Below, piece after piece: positions 29,179 through 41,740 of a DNA stretch of 64,000 bases (the stretch's first letter is position 1; every line of letters begins with the position of its first letter). The DNA is from Lineus longissimus. Taxonomy: Eukaryota; Nemertea; Pilidiophora; Heteronemertea; Lineidae. The notes beneath the pieces were generated by a model. It saw only the letters and a list, made by a program, of their open reading frames with translations, searched no databases and was not told the DNA's origin. The translations under genes were made by a program, and so were the position numbers. The stretch covers positions 14,256,501-14,320,500 of the forward strand of contig NC_088320.1 of NCBI RefSeq assembly GCF_910592395.1, in the 5' to 3' direction.

Positions 29179-30412
29179 ATACATCATACAGTGCAGCCGT
29201 CTTTTAGATCGATGAAACACGGGCATAAGGCGTTTCCTACAGCGTCCATAAGTTAGCTCTGATTTGTTCATCAGCTAGGTAGCAATTCAGTTCAGATAAG
29301 TCCTGTTATGCGAACAGTGTGCTCGTAGGACATATTTTTCTACTACCAATCGAATCGAATAAATAACCACCACTAAAAGCCAAAAATACAGTTATATACC
29401 TGACAACGGAAGAAATCGATTAACTCTAAAAGTTTACTGTTTGAATCAGTTTCTCATGTGAATATTGCTTAACAGTTCGAAAATCACCATGATCGTCCAA
29501 GGTCAAGTCCTCTAATAATTGTCCTCGTATTATCATTTGAGGAGGATTTCAATTGTTCAACACTACGATGACAAATGTAACACTCGTTATAATCTTCGAG
29601 ACTAAGTTTTATAACCAAAGAAGCCATTACTCGGGTATAGTGACAATGGTTTATCGTTGGGAGCAGCGGTCCGTTATAGAACAGCTTAACCCCAGGGCTG
29701 CTATACGAAAATGTTTAAACTATCCAATGTAACAACTAGGAGCTACAAGTCGCAGAAGTGATTGAAAGGGTTGCAGGTTGTTTCTCAATCCTGAGATGTC
29801 AAAAATTTAAGAGCACCTTCTCTGGATTAAGAGAGAATGTCGTGTTAACGTTGGCATCACCATTTGTTGCAAATTATTCTCATCTCAAATCGACGCCTTG
29901 TTTGGAAGGTTGTTTTGCCACATTAAGGCTGGTTTACGCTTGCAAAGTTCTCCCAGCATTTTTTTGCAAATATTAATAGCAAACGCCGAGTTTGCTTCTG
30001 TTTGGATTGGATGTCCTCACTCTGAAAGAACGGTAGACTGGCAAACAAATGTTCGGGCGTCTTTTACAATGTTTTTGGTAAATTGAAGGGAGTTCCATTG
30101 CATTTTTTTCTCCAAATCTATCAAAACAATGGCGGAATTCAAAAAGACATTTCATGAGGGCACATGCAGCAATATGTGCAACTGCTGTTAGACGTCGTTG
30201 CCGCTGGAACAACAGAAGCCTCAGTTGTCGTTGTTGGAGATTTTTATCTCCCGGGTAAAAAAGGAAGGTCACTTAGCATGTTGGTTTACATACGTTTTAC
30301 CTACTCAAATTTGACACAGTTGGAATTATCTTTTGAAAGAAAAATTCCATTGGTATGGTTGATTATAGCATAGAATGGGCATCTTTTTTTTTAAATTTCA
30401 GCGCTGTTATCA
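29179..30412. other. Relic unit flank and unrecognised sequence
   Basis: 29380-29520 still resembles the receptor 5' flank (aagtttactgtttgaatcag). From 29550 on I see no gene: short frames on both strands (29758-29976, 29973-30272) are unlike known proteins. The segment repeats inverted at 42502-43700. Confidence 0.45.
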
Positions 30413-32360
30413 AGGCAATGTTGTGTGATTTGTAAAGTGCTAAAGTCCTAAGAAAGAACCTAATATTATTCCAAACAAAGGCCCAGGTGTATGGTACGAG
30501 GTTTATATTACCGATTTTGATCATAAATGTCATTGAATTTTGTCATTTAAAGCATAAATTCAACCAAAAAGTGGATTTTCTTATACTTTTTCTTGGTGCG
30601 ATTGGGGGTGGACACAAAATAGAACAGCCAGCAATAAACCACTTGTGAACATAAGTTGATCATTTCATGAGGGCTTTTAAATGCTCTGTTGGTAACAGTC
30701 ATGTCATTTACCTTTCTCTGCTTTGGTGAGCAGAGATTAATTGATGAATTAGTTCTCTTGGAGAAGGTCCATTAAGTTACACACCATACGGATATTGCCT
30801 ACGAGCATTTGATTTGACCATGGCCAATTAGAAATGTAGCTATTGCCTTTATGTGTATGACCAACACCTGCATCTTCTGATGCACACGTCAGTGTACAAT
30901 GCAGAATGTTAAGGGTGGCCCATGTTGTGACCTGGGGCAAGTCACTGTTCTTGAACAGACGACTGACTTTAAACTTGCAGAAGGAAATGACAAAAGTTCT
31001 ACCACCCAGTGATGCATTTTTCCCTAGTTGAACCGTAGTGGTTGTCATCTGTCATTGGCTAGCGATGTGATACGCGGTGGTAAGACATCAAGAAATACAA
31101 AGTACCATGTTACATGGAGAAGCTAACGAATAATCGCACTATTGTGGATTATACAAGTTTCATATTTGTGATGGATATATTACAACTTCATGCAGCGACG
31201 ATTCTGGCACTTAGGTCATTGATATCTGGTGAAGGCGACTTGTTGTCTTGGTTCTCAATATTTCCCAGGGGGTGAGGTCAGGGGACCGTGGTGACCATTT
31301 AATCTCACGGTTGGTCGCACCAAATGCATCTGCTACTTGCTGGAGACTTCAGTCCATTCCTCAGCCACTCGTTTACCTCAAACACACGCTGCTTAGTTCT
31401 AAGCTGCATTTTGCTGGTCTGAGAAAATGAGCAACCTTTCCAAATTTTAAGGAGTGTGCAATTGAAACACATGCAAAAGGTTTGCATAATTTTGAGGCCA
31501 AACAAAAGGAAACCCTGCACTGGGCAGACAATGTTGATTACCAACACGTTTGTCTGGTTGAGGACCAGTTCTGCCATGGTTGATTGAACTGTTTCGTGTT
31601 CAATCATCTCTGACAGTTAATTGGATTTAATGGTGTCATAAGAAAGAGGACATCATTGGGTAATAGATGGTGGTTGTCAATTTCAAAAATATTTAGCCGT
31701 GTCCAGGAAATTAACAACTTAATCTCGGTTTCCTTTTTTTGAAAAACCCTGTATATTTTGAAGATTAATGCAAAGAGAGTGCTTACAAATCCTCTTATTT
31801 TGCAAGATGAGACATTTCACTGAAAAAGCTGCTCATATATTCATGTTGTCAAAGACCCAATGATCAGTGTGTCAAAGTTCTAACAAAATTGACCCAACAT
31901 AAAGCGTTCCAAGAACAAAATATTTTTTGTAAAGTTTCTGTTCATCAAAGTCACTATTTTCAAAAATCAACCATGTTCCTAGTCCTAGCTACAATGCTAT
32001 ATATATGTGTATATATTAAACATCGTGTATCTAGTATTTTTTAATCTCTACCTCGGGTGACACATAATGTATGGTTTAAAATTAGGATTTTCTATACACG
32101 TCTGGTTATATAATAATCACACAAAGCAGCAGTGACCCATATCCTCAACCCAAAGGAGGTGTTAAATACTGCTGCCCTCTGTTGGATTAGTTACTGGATC
32201 AACTCACCAATGAGATCCCAAGCCCGACAATACCCAATTTCTACCACCGCCTCGGTTCAGCTGTTTATACTCTTCCCATCGAGGCGGTGGTACAAATCGG
32301 GTATTGTGGGGCTTGGGATCTTATTGGTGAGAGGTCCAGTATATTCATATATATATATAT
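30413..32360. other. Block A, second copy
   Basis: Direct copy of 1-1970 with small indels (for example the acaaaaaaatc run near 868 is lost at 31263). No gene is recognised. The right end carries the pogo empty site in a (TA)n run at about 32345-32362. Confidence 0.6.
32203..32331. repeat. Long hairpin, second copy
   Basis: Same 52-bp arms as 1820-1948, outer ends at 32203 and 32331, with one loop substitution (cagctg for cagttg). Confidence 0.75.
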
Positions 32361-32542
32361 AATAGGGAGGTCGGCAGATCTATGGAACAACTTCCTTGCT
32401 ATTGTTTGGGGTTGAGGGATTAGGCTCACGCTTCGGTCGGGAACAATGGACAATCTTGAGGGAAGATAGCACGAAATCCGAATCAAGGGTTTTAGAAACG
32501 TAATGTACTCTTAAACATGTTGAAATAATTGAAAGCAAAAAC

Positions 32543-32638
32543 ATTATTTGAACCACAATCTGAATTCACCAATATCATGAACCCTGCATCGACCACGTTG
32601 ATGAATGATGCTACTAGTATATCCAGGTGTTAATAATA
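32543..32638. repeat. Left inverted arm around second minisatellite
   Basis: Counterpart of 4291-4387. It pairs with 33774-33868. Confidence 0.8.
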
Positions 32639-32641
32639 GTC

Positions 32642-33310
32642 CAGACACCATGCATGTCCAGGAACCATGCATGCCCAGGCACCAAGCATTTGCAGCTACC
32701 TTGCATGTCCATGCACCATGCATGCCCAGGCACCATACATATTCTGGCACCACTCGTGACCAGGAACCATGCATGTCCAGGAACCATACATGTCCAGGAA
32801 CCATACATGTCCAGGCACCATACATGTCCAGGAACCATACATGTCCACGAACCATACATGTCCAGGAACCATACATGTCCACGAACCATACATGTCCAGG
32901 AACCATACATGTCCAGGAACCATACATGTCCACGAACCATACATGTCCAGGAACCATACATGTCCAGGAACCATACATGTCCAGGAACCATACATGTCCA
33001 GGAACCATACATGTCCAGGAACCATGCATGTCCAGGAACCATACATGTCCAGGAACCATGCATGTCCAGGAACCATACATGTCCAGGAACCATGCATGTC
33101 CAGGAACCATACATGTCCAGGAACCATACATGTCCAGGAACCATGCATGTCCAGGAACCATACATGTCCAGGAACCATACATGTCCAGGAACCATACATG
33201 TCCAGGAACCATACATGTCCAGGAACCATACATGTCCAGGAACCATACATGTCCAGGAACCATGCATGTCCAGGAACCATGCATTTCCAGGCAACATGCA
33301 TTTCCTGGCA
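32642..33310. repeat. 17-bp minisatellite, second array (about 39 units)
   Basis: Same unit family as 4391-5180, but the catacatg form dominates here whereas catgcatg dominates the first array. The ccacg variant occurs at 32845, 32879 and 32930 (spacings 34 and 51), so the 85-bp higher-order period is missing. All six frames are open again. The arrays have therefore turned over independently since the segment was duplicated. Confidence 0.95.
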
Positions 33311-34101
33311 ACATCCATGTCCTGCTGTAGTAGAAATATATACCCAGTGTCAAAACCAACATGCCTTATTATTTCGCTGACTCAGATTTTTAACTTCTGC
33401 GGACCCATTTGTAGTACGGTATCCATGATTTCCGCGGTATTCTTCATATCCTGCTATGACAGTGCCTTTCCTTGTACCCAGACATGCCAGTAACTGTTAG
33501 GTAGCAAGGATACATTGCATATCACACAAGTTCTTAAGGGGGGCAGGACATTCATCTGAAGACAGGAAACATTTTCCTTTTTTTTAAAAACTGTTTTCCT
33601 GAATTTGTTATCTAAATCATGGGACATTTTCTGCACTTAGAATCCCCGTGACGGAGCGGGGTTTAGGCTATGCTATGGGTCTGTTCAACAAGCAAGGAAA
33701 CCAATACTGAAAGTGTAAGTAAACGTGTTTTTAAAAAAATGAAAACAACGGAAACAAAGCAATCTTTATACATTATTAACACCCTGGATATACTGGTAGC
33801 ATCATTCATCAACGTGGTCGATGCAGGGTTCATGAGATTGGTTAATTCTGATTGTCGTTCAAATAATTAGGAAAATAATATAGCAACAGTACGCTCAAAC
33901 ATTAAATCGATACCGGTATCATGATCCGTATTCACCGGAACATAATACAACATCGATAGCAAAGTTATTTCTCCAGTTGCAAGGTGGATATTTGTTTTCA
34001 ATGGTACGCATAGCTAGTGTGATTGAATCAAAACTTTTTAATAGGTTTGCAGAAATATATGTTCTCTATGCACACTGTTCTCATTTCGTGTCCCATTGAC
34101 C
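33311..34101. other. Spacer, right inverted arm (33774-33868) and unit 5' flank
   Basis: Copy of 5181-5998 with a single gacaggaaacattttcc block. No gene. Confidence 0.5.
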
Positions 34102-34368
34102 ATGTTGACTGATAGGTTGACGAAGAGCGTTAAGCTGCGTTTCTATCGATATTCAGTGGTTCTCTACAGTGGTAGTCCGATCGCTAAAGGAGTTCGCGTT
34201 CACCATCATGGAGGTGTTTACGTCGACCATTATCATAAGATAGGAGTGGATATTGTCAGGGAATTTCAGGTGATTCAGGGACAGACTCTTTGGAAACTGA
34301 TGTGTGAAAATTACGGAGAGCTTTGTTCGAACTGTCCCACACGAATGGAAAATCGGCCAACCAAATGA
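34102..34368 (+). CDS. ORF88 copy upstream of GPCR4
   Basis: This 88-codon frame differs from 5999-6265 near its end (CPTRMENRPTK for CPTGKENRPTK). Function unknown. Confidence 0.25.
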   Translation: MLTDRLTKSVKLRFYRYSVVLYSGSPIAKGVRVHHHGGVYVDHYHKIGVDIVREFQVIQGQTLWKLMCENYGELCSNCPTRMENRPTK

Positions 34369-34423
34369 AAAGCGAATAGAGGGCTAAGAGAACTTCGGTA
34401 TAAATAAGTGGTTGTGGTTTATA

Positions 34424-34588
34424 ATGATAATCAACACGTTTATGAAATCGGTTCCATTGGGGTCTGTGTTCTTTAATGACTTCTGTTTGTCGGCAAGATA
34501 TATGACTGATATGTTGTCAGAAGGCCAAAATAAAAATGTCCTCCACATGAAAACCAGGTATTTCATCCAACATATACAGTTTGGATAA
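34424..34588 (+). pseudogene. ORF96 remnant, truncated (unit 4)
   Basis: Same one-base shortening and early stop as in unit 1 (6321-6485). Confidence 0.22.
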
Positions 34589-34802
34589 TCAAGTCAACAT
34601 GGTCAAATCTTTCTCATTCAACAAATGATTCAACTAATTCTAATTCAACAAAATCAACAATAAAATTTGAATATGACGTTACCTCAACACGGATTTTTAA
34701 TGTGCAACAATGACCTGTAGATCAGTGGACCGTGCTTGATTTGAAGTATAAACTTGAGTTTCCTTATGCAGGAGTGCGAAATGGTGGGAACTTCAGTTAA
34801 GA

Positions 34803-34924
34803 CTTATATAAAATTTTACATAAAATTGTTATATTTGAAGGTTCAGTTAAGGCTAGTAGAATTTTTACATATTATTGTTATAATTTTCTCGTAGATGTTT
34901 AACAGCTACGAGCTACGATGGTAA
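34803..34924 (+). promoter_or_regulatory. GPCR4 proximal upstream region: TATA-like box, hairpin, uORF
   Basis: Copy of 6700-6821: ttatataaaa near 34804, ctcgtag/ctacgag pair, uORF MFNSYELRW from ATG 34895 with TAA overlapping the receptor start at 34918. Confidence 0.42.
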
Positions 34925-35952
34925 CAACTAACGAAACCATTCCTTTCACCACATCGATAGACCGTGGACGATGTTTGTATCATATATATCCCTTGACTGG
35001 TTACTATGATTTGGTGGTTTTCACCGTTAATGTAATATTAACGTTAATAATGGCAATAATTGGTTTACCAGCAAATGTACTTGCGATTATTGGCATAGGA
35101 TATGAGCGGCCTTACACATCAACTTCGGTGCTGCTACAAGGTTTAGCCGCGACAGACAGTCTGGTCTTGGTTTCGGTAGTATTTGATGTGCTGTTGCAGG
35201 ACTTGTACATGTACACAGGTTTCTGGTTCGAGTATATTTTGTTTCATGCGCAAGCAATGCGTTATCTTAACACACTGCAGTTCTTTTCAAAGACAGCATC
35301 TATCTATATCACTGTTTGCGTTGCCACTGAGCGATTCATTGCTGTCTGCAGGCCTCTGCGGGCGGCAGCTATATGCACAAAGAAGAATGCCTACATCTTA
35401 CTTTTCGCAATTTGTTTAGGGGCTTTCTTGTATAGAATACCTTTGATCTTCTTAATCGAGTTGACATTTCATTATGATCCTTGCTCAGGTATGATCCTGC
35501 CTGTGTGGGACATGAGTGATTTGTCCTATAACTATTATTACGATATCATCTACATTAGGAGCCTACATATCATTATCAATTCTTCGATACCTATAACTAT
35601 CCTGACATTTTTCACTGGCTTGATACTATCTGGCTTAGAGCAGGCGACCTCTGCGCATCTCATCAAAAATGATATACATCGAGCCAAGCAAATGAAGATA
35701 GTTACGTACAGGGTTGTCACAGTGGTGGTAATATTTATATTACTAGAAGTACCGGGTGGGCTTACCCAAATACTTGGACTAATTCAAACATATTCAAGTT
35801 TCGATATTGACCCTGCTATCTATTTTGCTGTTCTCACTATTTCATACTTTCTGAGCAATTTGAACAGTTTTGTCAATTTCTTCATCTACTGTGCAACGGG
35901 ACAACGGTTTAGACAAGCCTTGGGAAAGGCATTCAAATGTAACCAAAACTGA
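34918..35952 (+). CDS. GPCR4: class A FMRFamide-receptor-like GPCR, C type
   Basis: This intact 344-residue intronless receptor is the direct duplicate of GPCR1. It differs at about a dozen residues: His for Pro at 22 (LYHIYP), Val for Phe in TM1, Met for Ile before TM3, Gln for Arg in ICL3 (GLEQATS) and a different ECL3 (QTYSSFDIDPAIYFA). That ECL3 is C type, unlike GPCR1. The same motifs are kept (ERF, NFFIY, short C-tail FKCNQN). Confidence 0.9.
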   Translation: MVTTNETIPFTTSIDRGRCLYHIYPLTGYYDLVVFTVNVILTLIMAIIGLPANVLAIIGIGYERPYTSTSVLLQGLAATDSLVLVSVVFDVLLQDLYMYTGFWFEYILFHAQAMRYLNTLQFFSKTASIYITVCVATERFIAVCRPLRAAAICTKKNAYILLFAICLGAFLYRIPLIFLIELTFHYDPCSGMILPVWDMSDLSYNYYYDIIYIRSLHIIINSSIPITILTFFTGLILSGLEQATSAHLIKNDIHRAKQMKIVTYRVVTVVVIFILLEVPGGLTQILGLIQTYSSFDIDPAIYFAVLTISYFLSNLNSFVNFFIYCATGQRFRQALGKAFKCNQN

Positions 35953-36573
35953 TAATTGATTTTGGAGTAGAATGTCAGAAGTAATGTTTTTTTCCTCTCA
36001 CAATGTAGCCCTAGTATGTGGCTTCAGAACACCTCGAACAATAATAATTTAATATACTATTATCAATTACAATTTCCCGGATTTAAAAAGATAATCCGTC
36101 ATAACGTCACTGTGAAGCGACACGGCTCCTCATTTATATATGTCAGGGTCACTGTAAAGTGCCACGGCCCCTCATTGAAACTAAAGGGGAACACAAACGA
36201 CGCATCAACATTGTGAAAATCAATTGCACTTTCCATTTTCTCTTTTCAACTGATGGTTAACGATGTCAATTACCTGTTTGGGTGTCCGTCCCAGTCTTAA
36301 GATTCTCTCTGTAATTTTTCAAGAGCTAAATTGTGTCTTCTCATTTCTTCTTGGTAACCATTTTTATCTACATGACTTTGAAAAGATAAGATGGAACAGA
36401 CCATTTTCGCTAATGCTGGTCGATGGACATATCTGCGGCATTATATTTTCGGCAGACAAGAATGTTTTTCTCATCAATATATCAATCGTCTATTGCTCCC
36501 AAGAGCTACTACCAGTGAATATGTGTCAACAGGTCTCAATGTATAGAGTAATTAAGCCGATAGCACAAAAATA
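35953..36573. other. Receptor-unit 3' block of GPCR4
   Basis: Near-identical to 7850-8470. It includes the unrecognised 103-codon frame at 36263-36574. Confidence 0.45.
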
Positions 36574-37165
36574 AAGTCAGTGGCCGGTTTCTCTAACCCG
36601 CAACACCACTCATTGCCTCGGCATATTTCGTAGTTGTTTTGTGGTAGAAGATTTGTGTTCAAACTGATAATTTTTCTAACAGCTTCTTTTTTAGTTTTTC
36701 TGTTCAGGTTATTTTCTAATTTTATACAAGATTTTCTTAAATGCTAAATAAATAGAGAATCCCATGCAGGTTACGGATAGGCCCTGCCCCTCAAGACTAG
36801 GGGGGGGGGGGGGATGGAGAAGTGAAAAGAATATTTGTCACTATTTTCAAAGAAGCCAAACCAGAGAAGTTGCAGTTTGACGATGAAGAATAGTTCCACA
36901 AAAAATCTCTGAAAACAGGATTACTGGAGAAGAATAACATAAAATGGTTTTCAACTTTCTCAAGTATGAAAGCAGCTGTTGTGGAATGAGTTAACAGGAT
37001 TCAACAGGACAACAAAAATGTGGAAAAATTTCACGGAAAAAGATACCTACAAATGATTAGACTTTTTTTTATGATTGAGTGAATGGTGTACAATCCACAT
37101 TTCACTGGAATGAAGCCAGTAAAAGCCCATCCTGACTCTCATGCGTTTGCGTCAATACGATCGAT
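36574..37165 (+). pseudogene. Integrase remnant, internally deleted (unit 4)
   Basis: Same deletion as 8471-9060. A G run at about 36800-36813 replaces the aaagggggcggggtgg of copy 1. Confidence 0.5.
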
Positions 37166-38725
37166 CTCAACAAACCAATGACGGATTCCATCGATTTTTC
37201 TGTTTCCTCGGCACGCTCTCAGCGCGTGCCCCAATCACAGACTTAAAGAGGGCAAAGGTCAACGCCGATCGCAGGTGTTCAACCTCGTTGCCTCTTTTGG
37301 CAAAGGTCCTACTAATGCAAGTATAGTGCATTTTTAGAATCCGATCAATTGGCACAGGGTTGTAGGCTGCCAGATACCTTTGCAGTTGCCGAGATCGTTC
37401 CGTAGGTCCAGAATCAAGGCTACAGCTAGGTCCAGAAGTATGTACCGGTTTTGGCAGTTACGGACCGATAAGGAACCGACCAGAAACCTATAGTCGCCAC
37501 ATGTATTGCGTGGTTCGTACCTCAAATCTATTGCCACGATTTGCAGTACACGAACCGAAATAAATTACGTTACGGACCTAGGTCATTTAGACTACTGACA
37601 GACGATCATTGACCGACTCGACCTGACCCGATGCAACGATGATACGAACCGACACGAACCGGGAAAAAGATGACGGGCCACATCCTCACCAATGTCGTGA
37701 TGCCAGGTGGGCCAGGCAAACATTTATTTAATTCAGAACACAGGGATATTTTGGCCTTCATTGTTAATGAGTCAGTTGTGTCAAATTTCAACATTTTGCG
37801 AACACATCAATGGACTCGCCGCTATAAATCATCTAGGGCTATTTATCCTTGTCAAAACTTTCTTGATCGCTGTGCTTTTGATCTCCACACTTGCCGCTGA
37901 AACTGAGCAGTCTGCTGCTTTGACCAATCAGCTTTCACTACTGATCATGATGTCAGGGGACAGCTGTCAATTAATGACAGGCCGCATGAAATTCAACTTT
38001 CCTTCTGTTTTGAAGGAATTATCCATATTTACTTAGAGATGTAGCTGAACAGTAACCATTTCCCACAAATTGTATTTGGGGACTCCCTCAAAACAAATAT
38101 TTGAGATAAAATAATTTTGTTGACAAAAAAGAAGCGAAAACCGCAAGGCTCAAAGACTGCGTTGATCTTCACGATGCAACTAACCAAAATGCAAATAAAC
38201 ACCTGTATCTTATCATTTTTATGCGTACCTCGGAGTAATCAACCTATAGTTTGGTTGCTCGGTGCGTATAGGGCCTACACTGCACATATTTCGGGCAGTT
38301 CGTATTGGTGTGAAGTGTACCTGTGTGTTCCGTGGAATGCATCATTGAAAATATGTTGTGGTAGACAAGATCATTCTGATTTTGCTGGAAACAAATGTAC
38401 GCACGCACATTGAATTGTGTCATGTGTTGTGTCGTCGCATTTTGTTTGGACTGGCGGCGCGGCCGGTGTAACAGTAACAAATACCCCCCTGGAAAAAGTG
38501 TCCGGCCCTATTGTATTCTGCAATATGGTTCTATAGAGACCCTGACCGTCAATAGCTCAGAGATTGAAGCGCATAATATAATCCTTTGTTTCCCGGGCAT
38601 TCTATCCTAGGACATTTTAAACTTCTACACCGGTCACGACACATAAAATACGGCGAGAGTAATGATGAGGAACCGAACCCAACCGGCGATACATGGACCG
38701 AAGAAAATCAATAAAATCCGAACTT
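37166..38725. other. Unannotated 1.5 kb, second copy
   Basis: Copy of 9061-10604. It keeps ggcacagggttgtaggctgcc near 37351, which copy 1 lacks. No gene recognised. Confidence 0.5.
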
Positions 38726-38958
38726 GGGTGCCCCACTTTGACATAAGTAGCTTAATGAATACTTAAGTCAAAGTGGGGCGCCCAAAATGCATCTTAAGTT
38801 TAGGTGGGGTACTTTCTTAAAACAAGTCATATTCATAAGCATACTTAAGTCAAGAGGACCACTCAAATCGAGTCTTAGATTGGAGACACCTCTGGGGCAG
38901 TCTTAACTCTAAGTGGACTTGTTCTTCTTGTTCATTTTTTGCACGGTGCTCGACGGAG

Positions 38959-40018
38959 ATGGCTGCGTTGATATTTGCTTGGCAACATGAATTTGAACAC
39001 AGACGTGCAATTCGCAGGGAAAGGGTTTTTCGAGATCGGCTCCATCCACTGGACGCTTACAATGACTTAGAATTGTACCAGCGATATCGGTTTGACCGGC
39101 AAACAATTTTTTAATTGATTGATCTTGTGAGGGATGACCTAGAATCGAAAACTAGGAGGAATTACGCGCTGCCTCCTGAGTTGAAGTTGCTTGCGTCTCT
39201 TCGGTTTTACGCTTGCGGATCATTCCAACAGGTTACTGGTGACACTGTCCACATTTCACAACCAACCATGAGCCAAGTGATCGCGGAAATAACAACTCAG
39301 TAAAACCATTCTCTAAAACACATTATCAAATTTCCGAGACAAGAGGACACCTCAATTATCTGCAGATTTTTATGAGATAGCTCGATTTCCCGGTGTTATA
39401 GGTGTGGTCGATGAAACGCATATTTGGATTTTAGGACCTTCATTTCATGAGTGGAGATATGTAAACAGGAAAAACTGGTATTCCATCAATGTGCAGGTTG
39501 TTTTGGATGCACATTTTAGGTTCATCAATGTTGTGGTTAGATGGCCTGGGAGCACCCACGACTCAGTTGTGCTCCGAGAAAGCGCAGTAACCGATATCAT
39601 GAGACATTGGGAAGGAGATGAGGTCCTCCTTGGTGACAGTGGATATCCATTGCGGCCTTGGCTGATGACGCCATTTTTGATCCCTAACACCCCCGGGCAA
39701 CGACGATATAATCAGTCTCACAAGAAAACTCGGTGTTTGGTTGAAAGGGGCATCGGTCAATGGAAAAGGCGATTCCACTGTCTGCATGGAAAACTGCGTC
39801 ATGCACCGGAGAAAGCCTGTGCAATCATTGCTGCGTGTGCAATGTTGCACAATATTGCTATCGACAGAGCTCTTCCAGATTTCGATCCAGCAGACATGGA
39901 GGATATCGAACATCAACCACAACCCGATGAGGATGGGAACAATGAAGAGAATATTGTACCATTTGCAGGTGTAAATGCAACTGCTACAAGAGATCACATT
40001 GTCCAGCAACATTTCTAA
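38959..40018 (+). pseudogene. HARBI1-like transposase, copy 2, multiply broken
   Basis: It has the shared TAA after codon 51, plus a second stop at 39301-39303 (actcagtaaaacc) and a 2-bp loss near 39352 (gacacctcaa for gacacacctcaa). The DDE half is open from 39404: VVDETHI (Glu for Gly after the catalytic Asp), LLGDSGYPL and CLVERGIGQWKRRF. It also lacks 6 bp in the tail (FDPADMED). Confidence 0.85.
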
Positions 40019-40103
40019 GGCAAGTAGTAAGTGTAACAAATACCTATCTATTATATCCTCATACTACACAATTTATTTGCTTTCAACGGTTTATGACAAA
40101 TAT

Positions 40104-41388
40104 TCACAACTGTGTAAATATGTTTTCATCGTTCGCCTGAAATGAATTTACAGAAATTGCTTTTTTCATCTCCTTCTCCATCTTACTTGTTTTCATTTTC
40201 AACAAATCAATTTCTAGAACCAATTTTTCCTTTTCAAGTTTAAGCTTATCTATCTCGAGCGCACATCTTTGCTTCTCAGAAGCAAGCAGTTCTTTCTGCA
40301 GTACAACCATCTCGTCCTTATTTCCTGAATTCTTTTGGGTTTTATCCTTTTCAGTGTCCTTGGGAAGCGGTGGGCACGGATTAGGCAACAACGACCTCAC
40401 GTCAGAACGCTGCGTTACCCTTTGGATTTTAGTTGAGGCACTGGCGAGGGCTGCCGAAGCACAACCAAGGGATGATGAAGCTTTTCGCTTTTGTGTCCGC
40501 ATCTTGGATTCTTGAAGACAAGACTCAATTTCATTCTCTTCCTCAATCTCGCAAAAAGAACTGAAAGGAAATGTATTGACTTTACTAATGCTAGCTGCTA
40601 ATTTCAAGCAGATCGGCTAAATTTAAAAGTTTGATTGAATTCTACTAGTTGGTTTGTAAAATTGTTAGGCACACTACCTGTCGTTTGTTGCAAAGCTGTG
40701 GGTAATCTTCGGGATAGTAACTGATGTAGTGACGGTGATTTTTGGTTTTGGTGCACCGCTATCAAAGCCGCCATCTATACCATGCACAGATGATTCATCC
40801 TCGCCAATAACCGCTGCAACTTTCTGTGAAATTATCGACGGTTCCTTAGGAGGTGGTCCACCACCTGAAATGAATTTGAAATCGGTCATGGATTGTTATT
40901 CCTGTGGCACCATTTTAATTTTTCGCATGAAATGTGTTCAATTAATTAAGTGGTATTTTTTTCTTAATTTTCACGACATAACCGAGCGGAGTATGGGGTA
41001 ATTTGCCGATGGTTTTTATGTATGTATGTATGTACATAAAGGATTTTAAAAAACCGAGAGTGTGCAGAGTTAACATAGAAAAGGTATTCGATGAAATAAA
41101 TTTAGTTATTTACTAACCTGTCTTTCCCAGCGCTTTTTTGTATTCCCTATATTCATCCTTCATATTTGATGTCAGATTTTGCCACTTTTTCTGAAGGTCG
41201 GCCATTTCTCGCACAACATGCGGATTTCGACTATTTTACGTCATCTGTTATTTCAAGCCAAGCATCATGTTTGCGCCTCGATGAAACATTTGATGAAAAC
41301 TTCCCCACAAGTATTACATTTTCCGAGCTTAGTATGCCTCAATGAGGCGGATTTTTTCCGCATCCGAAAAGTTAGGTTTCCTCCCCAT
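40104..41388 (-). pseudogene. Harbinger Myb/SANT-like accessory gene, copy 2
   Basis: Exons 41388-41118, 40864-40678 and 40560-40104 with the same splice sites as copy 1. The exon 1 frame breaks are shared. Exon 3 keeps the longer ending KAISVNSFQANDENIFTQL, probably the original C-terminus. Confidence 0.73.
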
Positions 41389-41740
41389 AATTAACGAGCA
41401 TAATTATAGGCCTACATGCACTTGGTCTACATGCGTGTCTGCCTTTTATTCTGTATCTCCTGTGATGTACAGAAAATGCTCTGTTATTTGCACATGTGAA
41501 TGCCCACGATCACTGAACGATGAGTTTACAACAGGCGCAAATCAACAATAAATATGTCATGGGTACCTGGGAATGTCTTTTGAAGAAAGATTAGTGGTGC
41601 ACTCAAACTTAAGCGGTCAACCTGGCTAAGTGGGCCACTGAGTCGTTTTATGAATCCCATTTTAGGTTGGGGACTTAGGGAAGTTGACGACTTAGGATTT
41701 TTTGGCACTTAAGTTAAGAACTTTTATGAATATGGGCCCA

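Larger units (their letters stand above)
38726..41739. mobile_element. PIF/Harbinger transposon H1, copy 2
   Basis: Same gene pair and ends as 10605-13580. Here the left-end palindrome is complete: gggtgccccactttgac at 38726 pairs with gtcaaagtggggcgccc ending near 38783. About 45 bp near 41590-41635 (taagcggtcaacctggctaag) are kept that copy 1 lost. Confidence 0.8.

Noticed and set aside
29758-30272. Opposed short frames possibly encoding a transposase
   Set aside because: They overlap on opposite strands, with no DDE-type or other motif, and are conserved only between the inverted duplicates.
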